Origin: Ceratopteris richardii
Lineage: Eukaryota; Streptophyta; Polypodiopsida; Polypodiales; Pteridaceae
Assembly (NCBI GenBank): GCA_020310875.1
Contig: CM035417.1
Location: 82,300,805-82,364,804 of the forward strand
Direction of reading: 5' to 3'
DNA length: 64,000 nt
A program made the translations under genes and the position numbers. The notes under the pieces are model-generated. The model was not told where the DNA came from. It ran no database searches and saw nothing but the letters and a program-made list of their open reading frames with translations. This document shows, one piece after another, positions 24,603 through 36,496 of this stretch (position 1 is its first letter; the number at the start of each line of letters is the position of its first letter).

Positions 24603-26135
24603 AGAGGAACTACTAAGGCTCAAACTTGAGTTGTGGAATTAGTAGTTGGAACCACTAATTCCAACTCTGAGGTAGGATTGCAAATGAAAGTGTGAGAAAT
24701 GCCCATAGATAAGATAGGAGATTATTGAAGAAGAAGAAGTAAATATTTATCTCCCTATCACATACCACAGATACACGACAAAGGAAACCGTAGAATCAAG
24801 AGCAGGAGTTTCCATTGCCACCACTTCTTTATGGAAACATTGGGGCAAGCCAACTTTAAGCCCCACTAGAATGAAGCTGCAAATGGAAAATGGACATATT
24901 GAGAAGTTGCTAGGATTGCAAGAAGGAATTACTTTCACTACTTGTGTTGTACAATTTGAGTAGACCTTTTCTATCTGTGAGTTTGGAAAGAATCATGTCT
25001 ATGAGATGATTTTGGGTAGATCTTTAATGAGGCAGTTGCAAATAGTGCAAGATTGCAAACCGATTCCTTATACTTACAACACTTAGAGGTAACTACCAAA
25101 GTCAATCTCAAAGATTATTCTCATAGAGATATACCACTCCTGCAATGGAATACTATCCATAGAATGGCATAAGAGATGGATTCAGTGCATTCCATAGGAT
25201 AAGACCCTTCTTGGATGCAAAAGGATACACAATTATGGATGTGTAAATTTGTAGTTGAAGAGGAAAAGAGACTCGAATCTAGAAACTTGGGTGCCATAGG
25301 AAACCATAGATCAATTCATGACCGAATCTATGTGTCTATGATATTTCTAGACGAAGAGTTTGAACCTCACGGTTGGGCAAAGTTCCTAGCAATGATGGAC
25401 ATAGCTATGAACAAAGAAAAATGGACTAACCATTGTGATGAAGATGTCTATTATATTTCATTTTCATGTGTGAACCAATCTTAAAAGAGTGTGAACCTAG
25501 TAGAAGCGTACAAGAAGAAGCAAGCAATCGAAATTAGAATCCATCATTATGGATCCTTTTTGCATTTCAAAAGAAGAGTACCTATACTTGATAGAGGCTA
25601 AAACTCCAAGAAAAGAAGATCATAAAAACAAGGTGATGTTAGCTACATAGGTAGATGTTGAAGATAAGAAAATTAAACAAAAAAGGAATTCCCCCACACA
25701 AGAAGAAAAAGAAGAACCTCTATTTGAAGTGCCAGAAAACTTCAAGAACTATGAAATAGAAGGCAGGAAGATCATGGTAAGGATGTCGAAAAGAGAAGCT
25801 CTCATGGGAGAATTCTATCATAAGAAAGAGAAAACTAAGAAAATTCTAGTGATGATAGAAAACAAAGAAGAGAAATGCACTTACATAGGACATGATCTAA
25901 GTGAGGAAGAAGAATGAGAGTTGATCAATCTACTAAGAGAGCATAGAGATGTGTTTGCTTGGAATTATAAGGACTTAAAACCGAGTGGATCCAAACATAT
26001 GCTCCCATAGGATCCTGATGACCTTAGAGGCCAAGCCAACAGTGCATAAGCCTTACACATACAATGAAAATTATGCAGCAAAGATAAAAGAAGAAATAGA
26101 TAGATTGATAGAAGTTGGATTCAATTTGAATAACT
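24603..26135 (+). pseudogene. Protease to RT-start relic of a giant-Gypsy relative
   Basis: Aligns with giant-element positions about 41860-43400. The protease block has AGVSIATTSLWKHWGKPTLSPTRMKLQM and YEMILGRSLMRQLQIVQD, but the catalytic DSGA triplet is changed to ESRA. Downstream pieces include FEVPENFKNYEIEGRKIMVR (25720-25790) and EEKCTYIGHDLSEEEE, then the start of RT with the HRDVFAWNYKDLK stretch near 25950. There are many stops and frame losses, and the RT core is missing. It is in opposite orientation to the Gag relic at 17881-21418. Confidence 0.82.
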
Positions 26136-26152
26136 CTAGTCTATAAATTCAA

Positions 26153-26460
26153 TGGATGAAAGTAGACTACATGTCCACATAGGTATGTTGAAGAATTGGA
26201 CTTCACTCTCGAACTGATAACTCATTGAATATAGAACCTTTGAAGGAGATATTTGAGATAGAGAAATAAAACAGGATAAATAAAAATATATAAATGGTGT
26301 AATTTGGATAAGTTTTGGTGGAGAAGCTCAATTGATAGAAATAGACTACTTCTCCACATAGTAATGTTGAAGAACTAGACTTCACTCTCAGACTGATAAC
26401 TCATAGAATATCAAAGCATTGAAGGAGATGTTTGAGACAGATGAAGTAAACAAGATAATC
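26153..26460. repeat. Direct duplication, two copies about 180 bp apart
   Basis: 26153-26280 and 26333-26460 share TTCACTCTCxxACTGATAACTCAT, TTGAAGGAGAT and ACAxGATAA blocks with about 80% identity by eye. Not coding. It may be part of an old LTR. Confidence 0.6.
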
Positions 26461-26716
26461 TTTTCAATGAATGTTTAAATGTAACAAACATTTACATATG
26501 CACTAAGATATGAACTTCAAAACATGACTATGTAGAAAGTTATATGTAGCTGGAAACAGACTGTCAGAAGACAAAATGAAAAAATGGCTTCTAAGATCAA
26601 ATTCGGTTACTAGGGGCTCTTTCCTCTTTCTCTCCTTTTTTAGAACATTCTCCCACTCCACTTTTATAGCCAATGGTCGTGTGAATAATTTTGCACATTC
26701 TTCTTAACTCACCACT

Positions 26717-27585
26717 TTCATTTGTTTTCCCACTACATGCCACTCACTACAAGGTAGATATTGTATCTTTTATCTATCATGACTTTTGAGTAGTTTTTGT
26801 CATCCTTAGACTTATGTTCACATTTACCTTTACATTTGGTAAATTTATCCAAGCATAGATCATGTGAAAATGAGCTTGCACATTTATCTTGAACACTCTC
26901 CCTCAAGCTCATTTGTGAGTTATCACATCCTTGCAACCTTTGAGTTTAGAAGCATCCAAGAACTTTGTAAACATGTCTTCAAGCTACTCTTTGGTTCTGA
27001 TGGACTTTATCTACACATCTTTTCTTAGTACCTTCCCCTTTACATAATGGTAGTGGACCTCTATATGCATAGATCATGTGAAAATGAGCTTGCACATTTA
27101 TCTTCAACACTCTCCCTCAAGCTCATTTGCGAGTTATCACATCCTTGCAACCTTTGAGTTTAGAAGCATCCAAGAGCTTTGTAAACATGTCTTCAAGCTA
27201 CTCTTTGGTTCTGATGAACTTTATCTACCATTTGTTTTCCCACTACATGCCACTCACTACAAGGTAGATATTGTATCTTTTATCTATCATGACTTTTGAG
27301 TAGTTTTTTTTTCATCCTTAGACTTATGTTCACATTTACCTTTACATTTGGTAAATTTATCCAAGCATAGATCATGTGAAAATGAGCTTGCACATTTATC
27401 TTCAACACTTTCCCTCAAGCTCATTTGCGAGTTATCACATCCTTGCAACCTTTGAGTTTAGAAGCATCCAAGAACTTTGTAAACATGTCTTCAAGCTACT
27501 CTTTGGTTCTGATGGACTTTATCTACACATCTTTTCTTAGTACCTTCCCCTTTACATAATGGTAGTGGACCTCTATATGCATACT
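26717..27585 (-). repeat. Tandem duplications of the Copia-C 3' end
   Basis: Three blocks recur: Y (26717-26854, 27229-27365), X (26855-27013, 27068-27228, 27366-27530) and Z (27014-27069, 27531-27585). Order is Y-X-Z-X-Y-X-Z. X holds the purine tract and LTR start (plus strand ATCTTCAACA then CTCTCCCTCAAGC). Copies are nearly identical. Junctions show short microhomology (GCAT at 27066-27069). Confidence 0.9.
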
Positions 27586-30500
27586 CATTGCATGAAACAT
27601 GGGATTGCTTGCTAAGTAAATACTTGGCTTGTTATCATTGTATATAGGAATGGTTCCAACTTGCACTTCAAGATTGGCCAAAATCTTTTTAATCCACATT
27701 GCTTCACATGTGGCAAATGCTAATCCTCTATATTCAGCCTCCATGGATGAAAGTGCAATAGTAGATTATTTCTTCGAGCTCCATATGATAGGTTTGCTTT
27801 CTATCATGGACACATAACTTGAGGTTGATCTCCTATATTCCTTTGAACTTGCCCAATTAGCATCTCTAAACCCTTCGACCCACAATTCCTAACCAAAATT
27901 TTAAAACAAGGCATGATTAGTTGTATTCTTTATGTATCTCAATACTCTCCTAGCTAACTTTAAATGTTCATTTATCAGAGCTTGCATAAACTAAGAAAAT
28001 ACACCAACAATATAAGATAGATTAGGTCTTGTAATGTTTGCATAGATTAATGATCCTATAATGCTTTTTTATGTCATCACATCTTCCAATAGCTCTCCGT
28101 CATTTGAGCAAATCTTTATATTTGTGTCCATCGGTAGAGTGAGTGATTTGCACTCACTCAATCCAAATCTAAAAAGAACATCCAACAAGTACTTCCTTTG
28201 CATCAAGCAGATGTCGCCTTTCCATAAATGACTTCAATTCCTAAAAACTATTTCAAATCTCCAAGATATGAAATTTTAAACCCCTCAAAGCTTTCTTTTC
28301 ATATCTTTAATCCCTATAACATCATTCCATGTTATGATGATATCATCAACATATATGTAGATATATACCTATCTATTTTCTTCCTTCTTCATTTACAATG
28401 AAAGATCTACCCTACTTGGGTTGTATCCACACTTAATTAGATGCTCTATCAATCTCTGATTACATGGTCATGGTGCTTGCTTCAAACCATAAAGTGCCTT
28501 CTTCAATCTGCAAACAAAGTTTGGATGGTTTTCATCTTCAAGTTCGACTGGTTGACTCATGTATACCTCTTCTTGTAACTCTCCATTGAGAAAAGCATTT
28601 TTTATCTCAACTTGGTATAATGGACACCTCCTTGAAGCACTGATTTCTATTAAAGCTCTAATTGTTCTCATCTTTGCAACTAGGCTGAAATTTCATCATA
28701 ATCTATGCCTTGTGTTTTCTAAATCCTTTGTGTCTAGCCAGTGAACCATCTTCATTCCTCTTTACTTTAAACACCCATTTCTTTGGATCAATCTTCATAC
28801 CTTATTTCTTTGGCACTAGCTCCCATGTGTGATTATTGTTGCGAGCTTTGATCTCCTCTTTCATAGCTTGCTTCCATTCCTTTCGTGTGCAAGATTCTTC
28901 ATATGTCTCACTCTCTCTGTCTTTTACAACCCAAATATTTTTTCATGAAACTATCATAACTCAAACTTTGAGTTGGATACCTTTTCCTTGAAGATCTTCT
29001 TCCATTGCCTCTACAAAGTTGTATCTTCAACCTATTCAGCTTTACCTTCAGTTGATCACCTCTTCATATTCTTCTTCACTTGCACTATCTCGTTGTTTTG
29101 AGCATCACTTGCTTCTTCAACTCTACTATAAGCTGAATTTGGAGACAAAGAATGACTTCCAAGTCTCCCCCTACATGTTGAAAATTCATCATTTGATGTA
29201 GGTGCCTCTAGATGTGAAAATTGTGTGCTCTATTGCTTGACTTCTCTTTGATTAGTTCTTGCATAATCATCACAATCGTCTTCAAGAACATTTCTTTTCC
29301 TTTATCTTTATACCATGCTCTTAGTTCATCAAAGAACACATCTCATGAGACTCTTACTTCCTTTGGTGTTGGTTTGTAGCACTTGTATCCTTTTTGTTCC
29401 ATTGAGTATCCATTGAAAATGCATTTTTTTTTACCTTGATTCCATCTTTGTTCTAACTTCTTGTGGAATGTGAACAAAGCAAACACATCCAAAAACTTTG
29501 AGGTGTGTAAGATCAAGTTTATTACAAAATATACCTCCTTTGGTGTCAAGTTATGTATTTTTGTTGTTTTGCATCTACTCATCAAGTAAATGGCGGTTGT
29601 GGTAGCTTAAACCCAATAGTATAATGGTACCTTCATCTCATTAGGCATGCATCTTGCAACTTCAGCGATTTGCCTATTTTTCCTCTCAGCTACTCCATTT
29701 TGTTGAGGTGTATACCTACAAGTAAAGTGCCTTTTGATCCCATTCTCTTGTAAAAATTTTGAAAATTCTTTGGAGAAGTATACCCCTCCATTGTCGGACC
29801 TCAAGGTTTTGATAGAGCTTCTTGTTTCTTTTTCCACTTGAGTTTTGAATCTCTTGAATATAGAGAACATATCTGATTTTTGCTACATACAAAACAACCA
29901 TACCTTTCTTGAGTGATCATTAATGAAGTTGAAAAAAACTCTATTACCAACCATTGATGACTCTTGGATAGCTCCCCATACATCCATATCTATCAAGTCC
30001 AAGACATTTGGGGCCAAATAATTGCTCTTATTGAATGGTTGCCTCATTTGCTTTCCTAATTGACAAGTTTCACATAACTCATGTAGTCCAACACTATCAA
30101 ATTTTGGAAGAACTCTTACAACTTCATGTTTGCTCATGTCCTTTAGCTTTGGAATGTTGATGTGTCATATCCTTTTGTGCCATTAGTCTAGCCCCGAAAT
30201 CTACTTGTTCCAAAATTGAATGTACATGACCTTTTCATGTGAATTTCGGACGTCAAAAGTGAACATCCTTCTTTATCTTCTACCTTGAGAAATGACCTTG
30301 AAACCTTCTTTTGGATTTTTTATGAAGCACCCATTCTCATTGAATATGATATGATAACCCTTATCTACCGTTTTTCTACTAAAATCAAGTTATCATGACC
30401 TTTTCATGTGGATTTCGGACCTTTTCATGACCTTTTCATGTGGATTTCGGACCTTTTCATGACCTTTTCATGTGGATTTCGGAGGTCAAAAGTGAACATC

Positions 30501-31619
30501 CTTCTTTATCTTCTACCTTGAGCAATGACCTTGAAACCTTCTTTTGGATTTTTTATGAAGCACCCATTCTCATTGAACATTAGATAGTAACTTCGCTCTA
30601 CTTGTATCTTCGAGCCTTATATCTCCAATATGTTCAATTGTGTGTTGAGTTTCATCACTTGATTCAACACATCCTTTTCCATTTGGTACATATAGATTAT
30701 TGAACAAACTTCCTTGACATAAAATATGGTTACTACAACCTGAATCAATATACCATTTTTTGTCATCTTCATAAGAGCTTCAATACTCATGTCTCACTGC
30801 AAGTAATGTGTCCATGCTTCCTTCAATTGAGGTGCTTGCATAGCTTCTTTGACTCCTTTTATTTCCTCCATTTGGTCTTCCATTTTTTAGCCAAAAATCA
30901 TTAGCATAGTGCCCTACTTTACCACAATGATAGCATATTATACATTTATGAGAACTGTAGGAGCCTCGGCCTCTTCCTCTACTTCTACCTTGACCTCTTT
31001 TTTATGTGTTGTCATTTGATCCATCCTTGTTGTCTTCGAAATTGTTTTAATTGTAGTTGGAGTTGTTGTGACCTATTTCTTTTCCTCTTGAACCTCCACT
31101 TGATTTCCTTCCTTTACCTCAACCTACATATAACATTTGGTTGTCATTGTCCTTTCCTTTAGAGCCACCAAAGCTAAGATCTTTTGTGACAAGATGAGGG
31201 ATTAGTTGTTCAAAATCTAGATATGAATCTTTCAAGTTAATGGAAGTTATAAATGGCTTCCATCTTTCACCCTATCTCAATCTATTGAGAATATAGCACA
31301 CAAGATCTGCATCTTCAACAATTGTGCAAATAGTAGCTAAAGTGTCACTTAGCTCCTTAATCTTCAAAGTATATTCAGCTAGGGATTTACTCAAACTTTT
31401 CTTTATTTTGTTCAGCTCATTCTTGAGGTGAAGCTTCCTAGCTTTTGTCTGTTTTGAATGCATCTTTTTAAGAGCTTCCCAAGCATCCTTATCTATTTCT
31501 AGATGTTGAATATGCCCTATGGTGGTGTTAGTAATGACTTGTAAAATGAGGAACATGACTCTCCTATTCCTCTCTTCCCATTCTTTTGCTTGCCTCCTTT
31601 GGACTTCGGTGGTTTTAGC
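27523..31619 (-). pseudogene. Copia-C Gag-Pol (fragmented)
   Basis: From high to low coordinates: Gag (31619-31272: LEIDKDAWEALKKMHSKQTK, SLAEYTLKIKELSDTLATI); zinc knuckle CYHCGKVGHYANDF near 30930; protease [10 protein letters not shown] near 30750; GAG-pre-integrase CETCQLGKQMRQPF; integrase with DMDVWGAIQESSM in place of HTDVWGP (about 29970), second Asp in LRSDNGGVYF (about 29800) and Glu in QQNGVAERKNR (about 29690); RT with [20 protein letters not shown] and [12 protein letters not shown] (28468-28671); RNase H with MEAEYRGLAFATCEAMWIKK (27744-27523). Many stops and frame losses. The Gag N-terminus is cut by Copia-B at 31619. Confidence 0.85.
30394..30482. repeat. 32-bp tandem repeat inside Copia-C
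   Basis: About 2.8 copies of a unit starting CATGACCTTTTCATGTGG and ending TTTCGGACCTTTT. It lies between two copies of a roughly 125-bp segment (30226-30353 and 30458-30583) that share GTCAAAAGTGAACATCC. Together these look like local duplication by slippage. Confidence 0.85.
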
Positions 31620-32632
31620 TGTTGGAGACCTCTTAATCTCCAAAGGTTTGATCTATACTGATCTAAGAACACCTCTATATCAGTTATGGACCAAACGTTA
31701 CACAAATGTTATCTTTATTTATCAAAACTTTCACTATCACTTCTCTGAGTGAAGAAATTCCTTCTTCAGAAAGTCTGTTTCAGAAATTGACTTCATTACC
31801 TGCATATATCTTCAGCTTTCTTCAACCTAATGATGCACATATCTCCACACTACCTTTGCACAATCATATCAACAATTAGTTCTTCAAAAGAATCATTAAA
31901 CCTTTAATTTGGTCCTTAAGATCAAAAGTATGTCAGAAACTATCTTCTTGAACAAGCAACTTTGACATAGGTAACTTCTAAGGTTGATTTCTCATAGTAT
32001 AAATCATGTTTTGCTAAATGCTTTTAGCCATAGCTTCCTTACCTTCTAACTTAGATTTTGAATGCTCACTCATCAAAAACTTTACACTGTACACTGAGAT
32101 CTAAGCAAAACATTGACACAAAAAAGTGCGCGATTCTAAGAAGTCAACCTGCAGACTTTACATACACATGTTCCTATTGATCATACTCACAGCCTGAGAG
32201 GAATTAGATCATGAAACTTTGAACATAGCTTAATTAGCTTCTAGATTAGATGTGTACAAAAGGATTTTGGACCCACATGATCAGACTGAGAGAAATCTAC
32301 GAAATACTCATTGCTATTTTCTGAAGATGACTCTCTTCACATCTATCTCTATGAGACTTTTCTTCTAATGACTCTCTCACGTATTTCTTTACATCATTGA
32401 CTTATATACATATGGTTCTAGACTTATCCTACGTCTATTACATTACTCCTTATCATCCTAAGGATTATCTATACTCAAATTACAAGAATTTTCAACTGTA
32501 ATGTACATATGTATACAAACTTCACTTCTGAGATCTCTTCACTTCCTCAAATGACTTCTTGAACTTCAATCTCATCATAGAATTGCTTCAAGCTCTTTGT
32601 AATCATCAATTTGTGATTGTTTTGTTCCAACA
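31620..32632 (-). repeat. Copia-B 3' LTR
   Basis: 1013 bp, TG...CA ends (plus strand TGTTGGAGACC to GTTCCAACA). A TATA-like TATATAAG on the minus strand lies at 32401-32408. The outer end abuts the Copia-C Gag frame. Confidence 0.92.
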
Positions 32633-32648
32633 ACTCCCACTCAATCAC
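32633..32648 (-). other. Copia-B polypurine tract
   Basis: Minus strand GTGATTGAGTGGGAGT immediately before the 3' LTR. Confidence 0.75.
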
Positions 32649-35600
32649 TAATTGTGATTATTACAGTCTTCTTCACTCCTGCCATCTCTTTGAATCTCTA
32701 TAACTTAGGCCCATCCAAGCTTTTTGTTAACATATCTGCAACTTGTTCTTTTGTTGTAGTATATGTTGGTGCAAAACAAGCCTACACACATTGGCTTGGA
32801 CAATTGGAACCTTGGAAGGCTAAAGCTTGAACCCTTGAAGGATATATTCACTTGAAACAATGATCATAGGAACCAATGCTTAATTGGTTATTACCATTTA
32901 TCTCATGTAAAAGTCTATATGACTTTAATCACTCTTGTAAACTCACCTACTTGAGGAAGTCGTGGAAAAGTAGATGGATGATTGAGAGAATATCTCATTC
33001 ACTTTTAGGTACAAGATTCTAGGAGATTGACATGATTTTGAAATTCAAAATCTCACTCAATCTCTATATAATTCACAAGTCAAAAGTCGCGGGCATCTTC
33101 ACTCCTCCCGAGGCAATTCTGAGTCAATCTTTGAGAGTGTGAGTGCTACACCATAGCCTACACCTCTGAGTACCATTGAGCATCACATTACATGCCAATG
33201 GGAATGTACAATCATTAGATTTAATCAATATACATATATTCATAGTCTCTGTTTTCTCTGAGTGACTACCTCCAACTCTGTCAACTTTCAAGAGGCATAT
33301 CTCAAGATCTACTGAACCAAATTGGATGATTCAAAGTGCATTGGATTCAGCTCAAAGTCTACTATACACCTACAAAGTTTCAAGGCCATTGGATCTACCA
33401 TCACAGAGAAATCTCAGTCGGGGTGCTCACTGGTCTGTGACTGTAAGTCTCCTAAAAAGTCGGGGGTACACCTTATTTTGCTAAAGTGATTTCTCTGAGT
33501 GTGGTTTATCATTTTCTTTCATTTCACTTGCAAATGGAAGCTTACTAAGCTAATAGAATATCTCTAGAAGGAATTTTGCTAATTGTAACTACACTGGTCA
33601 CACTGAGCATAACACTGAGCAGGTATCAAGACCAAAATAGAAAGTTTTTAAGTCTTGTGATTTTCAAAGTAGTTTGTTTTGATCAAGTCATTACCCAAAC
33701 CTTTTCCAAAGTACATATAGCATATTTTGGTGTCATTTGGAAGCTCAAGGAGTCTACTAAGCATATCTGGAGTCAAAGGAGGGCAGGTGTGAAGCAGGTT
33801 TTGCAGCACCAGCTTGATCTTCTAAGTGTATCCAGCCATCACATCCAACAGTATACAACACTTCAATCTCTTTATCTAATACCTTTTCCCTCAAGAAATG
33901 ATATTGAATCTCTATATTCTTGGTCCTAGCATGAAAAACAGGGTTACCTGCCAAATATAATGAACTCATATTATCTCCAAGAATAATTGGAGTACTTTGA
34001 TGAGTTCCAAAACTCTTCAATAAGGTCTTTAACCATATCACTTCTTTTGCAGCCTCTACCATTCCTTTATACTCAGCTTCTGTAGATGACAAAGCAACTG
34101 TATGTTGCTTCTTTGAGCCCCAAGAAACTAGTTTATCTCCAATATAACAGAGATACCCATGAGTAGACCTTCTATCATCTGAATCACCTGCCCAATCTGC
34201 ATCACTAAACACTTTGATTCTTGTATCAGAAGTAAATCCATAATATAGACCTTCACTAGGGTTCCTTTAATATATCTGAGTACCCTTTGAGCTGCAGTCC
34301 AATGAGTCTTCTTTGGACAATGCATGAATTTTGACAACACACCTACTGCATATGATATATCTTGCCTTGTCAAGGTAGCATAGATTAGACTACCTACCAA
34401 ACTCTGATATTTCTTCATATCATTGAATTCTTCACCTCCATACCTGCTCAACTTATGATTTAGCTCCAATGGTGTGATTGAAGGCTTGCAATCTTCCATG
34501 TTGAACTTGACCAAAAGATTCTTCAAGTATCTTTCTTGTGTAACATATACTCCATGTTGAGTATACACAATTTGCATTCCTAAGAAATAAGATAAGTTTC
34601 CCAAATCACTTATCTTAAACTCCTTCTCTATTTGTTTCTCAAGCTCCTTAATTCCTTGAGCATCTATACCTGTGACAATAATATCATCAACATAAATACA
34701 CATGTATATGTATCCATTTTCACTTGCCTTCACTAGCAAGCTACTATCTGCCTTTGATGCTTGAAATCCACATTCATTCAAGAACTTAACAAGCCTGTAA
34801 TTCCATGCTCTTGGAGCCTGCTTCAACCCATACAAAGCTCTCTTGATCTTACACAGATAATCTGATTCAATTGAATCCATGAAGCCTTATGGTTGCTCCA
34901 TGTACACTTCATCTGTAATGTATCCATTCAAGAATGCATTCTTCACATCTAATTGTGATAACTTCCATCCTTTACAAGCAGCAATAACAATCAATGATCT
35001 AATTGTAGACATCTTAGCAACAGGACTAAAGGTTTCATCATAATCTACCCCATAATTTTGGGCATAACCTTTGACAAGTCTAGCCTTGTATCTAGACACT
35101 TTACCATCTGCAAACCTTTTTGTTTTATACACCCACTTACATCCAATGACTTTCTGATTCTTTGGTCTTGGCACCAATTCCCCTTTCATTTTCAAGTAGA
35201 GCATCAAACTCTTCTTGCATTGCCTTCTCCTAATTCTGTTTACCTTTAGCTTCTTCATATGTGATTGGATCCTCTTCTGTCTTCACAATGTAAGCATAAT
35301 CTTTTGTTGTTAGGAAAGATGTATCATAGCTATACTTGATAGGCTCTTTCCTTTCTCTCAAGGTTCTTCTGACCTCTGCACTTCTTGAAGTTTCAGCCAC
35401 ATTTTATTCTGGATCAAATCTTGGCCCATCTTCAACATTGTCCTGCAATTTACTTTTATAATCAAAATCATCAATATCTTCTTCATACACACTTACTTTT
35501 GTCTTGCCTTTCCTTTGTATTTCTTCAACACCTGCATAAACATTTGTTGACCCTGTATACCATGTGCTTTGCTCATTAAATGTAACATCTTTGGTAATAA

Positions 35601-35818
35601 GAAATTGCTCATCAAGATAAGAGTCTTCTCTTTTTATACCTGCATTCCACAAATAATCATCAAACTCTTTAGAGAAATACTCTCCCCCTCCATCTGATCT
35701 CAATCTCTTGAGTTTTTGTCCTGTAATCCTTTTTGCACAAGCATGATAATGCTTGAATGTCTTAAACACTTCCGATTTGTCCTTGATTACATATAAAGTA
35801 ATCCATCTAGTTGCATGG
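32649..35818 (-). pseudogene. Copia-B Pol: integrase remainder, RT and RNase H
   Basis: Continues the reading from 53184 across the giant insertion. From 35818 downward: ATRWITLYVIKDKSEVF, the second catalytic Asp in [14 protein letters not shown], then at about 35625 NAGIKRE is followed directly by DSYLDEQFLITKDVTF. Comparison with Copia-D shows about 115 residues missing here, including the catalytic Glu segment. RT spans 35258-34260 ([43 protein letters not shown]). A frame loss near 34240 separates RNase H (FSDADWAGDSDDRRSTHGY, SSTEAEYKG). The RNase H tail is split by the solo LTR at 32764-33850 and resumes as ADMLTKSLDGPK at about 32700. Dead. Confidence 0.9.
32764..33850 (+). repeat. 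Solo LTR, relative of the Copia-A LTR
   Basis: 1087 bp, starts TGTTGGTGCAAAACAAGCC and ends CCATCACATCCAACA, colinear with the Copia-A LTR but clearly diverged. Flanked by the perfect 5-bp duplication GTATA (32759-32763 and 33851-33855). No primer site or coding sequence adjoins it, so the internal part was lost by LTR-LTR recombination. It disrupts the RNase H tail of Copia-B. Confidence 0.95.
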
Positions 35819-36467
35819 TGTTGGAAGCAGTCAGAGGCACAGACGCCACGGAAGCATGTGAAGACGAAGCAGGGAGCCAGGCGGATCAATTTTTTAAACA
35901 AATATATTTCTTATTAATTCTCCAAACATTCAACAGTGATTATTATCACTAATTGTAACATATGTATCATAGAAAACCCCATTTTGTAATCCATAGCTCC
36001 ATTTTGTGCAAGCCGAGGAGTCCTCGAGCTTGAGGAGCTTAGGTAGAATACTCATACCAAATTTCGTTATTTTTAGACATCGTTTACCCTTCCAAATAGC
36101 ATCTAGGACCTATTTTTTAACTAGGCCGGTCATTAGATGTGAAACCGGTCAAAACTAGTCTAGAAACTATAAAAAGAGCTAGAGAGCTCATTTTTGAGGT
36201 TAGCTTGTTGGAGTAAAGAAGAGAGTAGAGCTAGTTTGAGCTTGTAAGAGTATTCTTGAGTAATAGAGCTAATTTCCCACCTTCCATTGTGTCTTGCTTG
36301 TCTCTTCATTGTGTGTGTGTATGTGTGTGTGCATCTTTGTGCTTCTCACCTTCACTCTCACATCATCTCACATTCACGATCTTCATATCACTCCTACCTC
36401 TCCCACGGATTGACATTAAGGAGGTGAAGCTTCTTAACGTGGTACTTACCATTGTGCTAGAGCAACA
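35819..36467 (+). repeat. Giant Gypsy 5' LTR
   Basis: 649 bp, TGTTGGAAGCAGTCAG to CTAGAGCAACA. Contains a TATA box at 36168-36175 and a GT microsatellite near 36308. Three substitutions from the 3' LTR by eye. Confidence 0.96.
36168..36175 (+). promoter_or_regulatory. TATA box of giant Gypsy 5' LTR
   Basis: TATAAAAA about 350 bases into the LTR, conserved in the 3' LTR (52884-52891) and in the older relative's LTR, so it is the likely core promoter. Confidence 0.65.
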
Positions 36468-36474
36468 CCAAATT

Positions 36475-36496
36475 TGGCGCCGTTGCCGGGGATCGA
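36475..36496 (+). other. Primer binding site, tRNA-Asp type
   Basis: TGGCGCCGTTGCCGGGG followed by ATCGA, a 22-base match to the complement of the plant tRNA-Asp(GTC) 3' end including CCA, seven bases after the LTR. Athila-lineage elements use this primer. Confidence 0.93.

Larger units (their letters stand above)
26713..31619 (-). mobile_element. Copia-C: decayed Copia element, interrupted by Copia-B
   Basis: Minus-strand element with RNase H, RT, integrase, protease and Gag in the expected order from 27523 up to 31619, where the Copia-B LTR cuts the Gag frame. Its 3' end (purine tract plus LTR start) is present three times in tandem at 26717-27585. The Gag start and 5' LTR are not found on the far side of Copia-B, so they were deleted. 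Confidence 0.8.

Noticed and set aside
30394..30482. Possible CRISPR-like repeat
   Set aside because: Units are directly adjacent with no spacers, inside plant Copia pol; simple tandem duplication.
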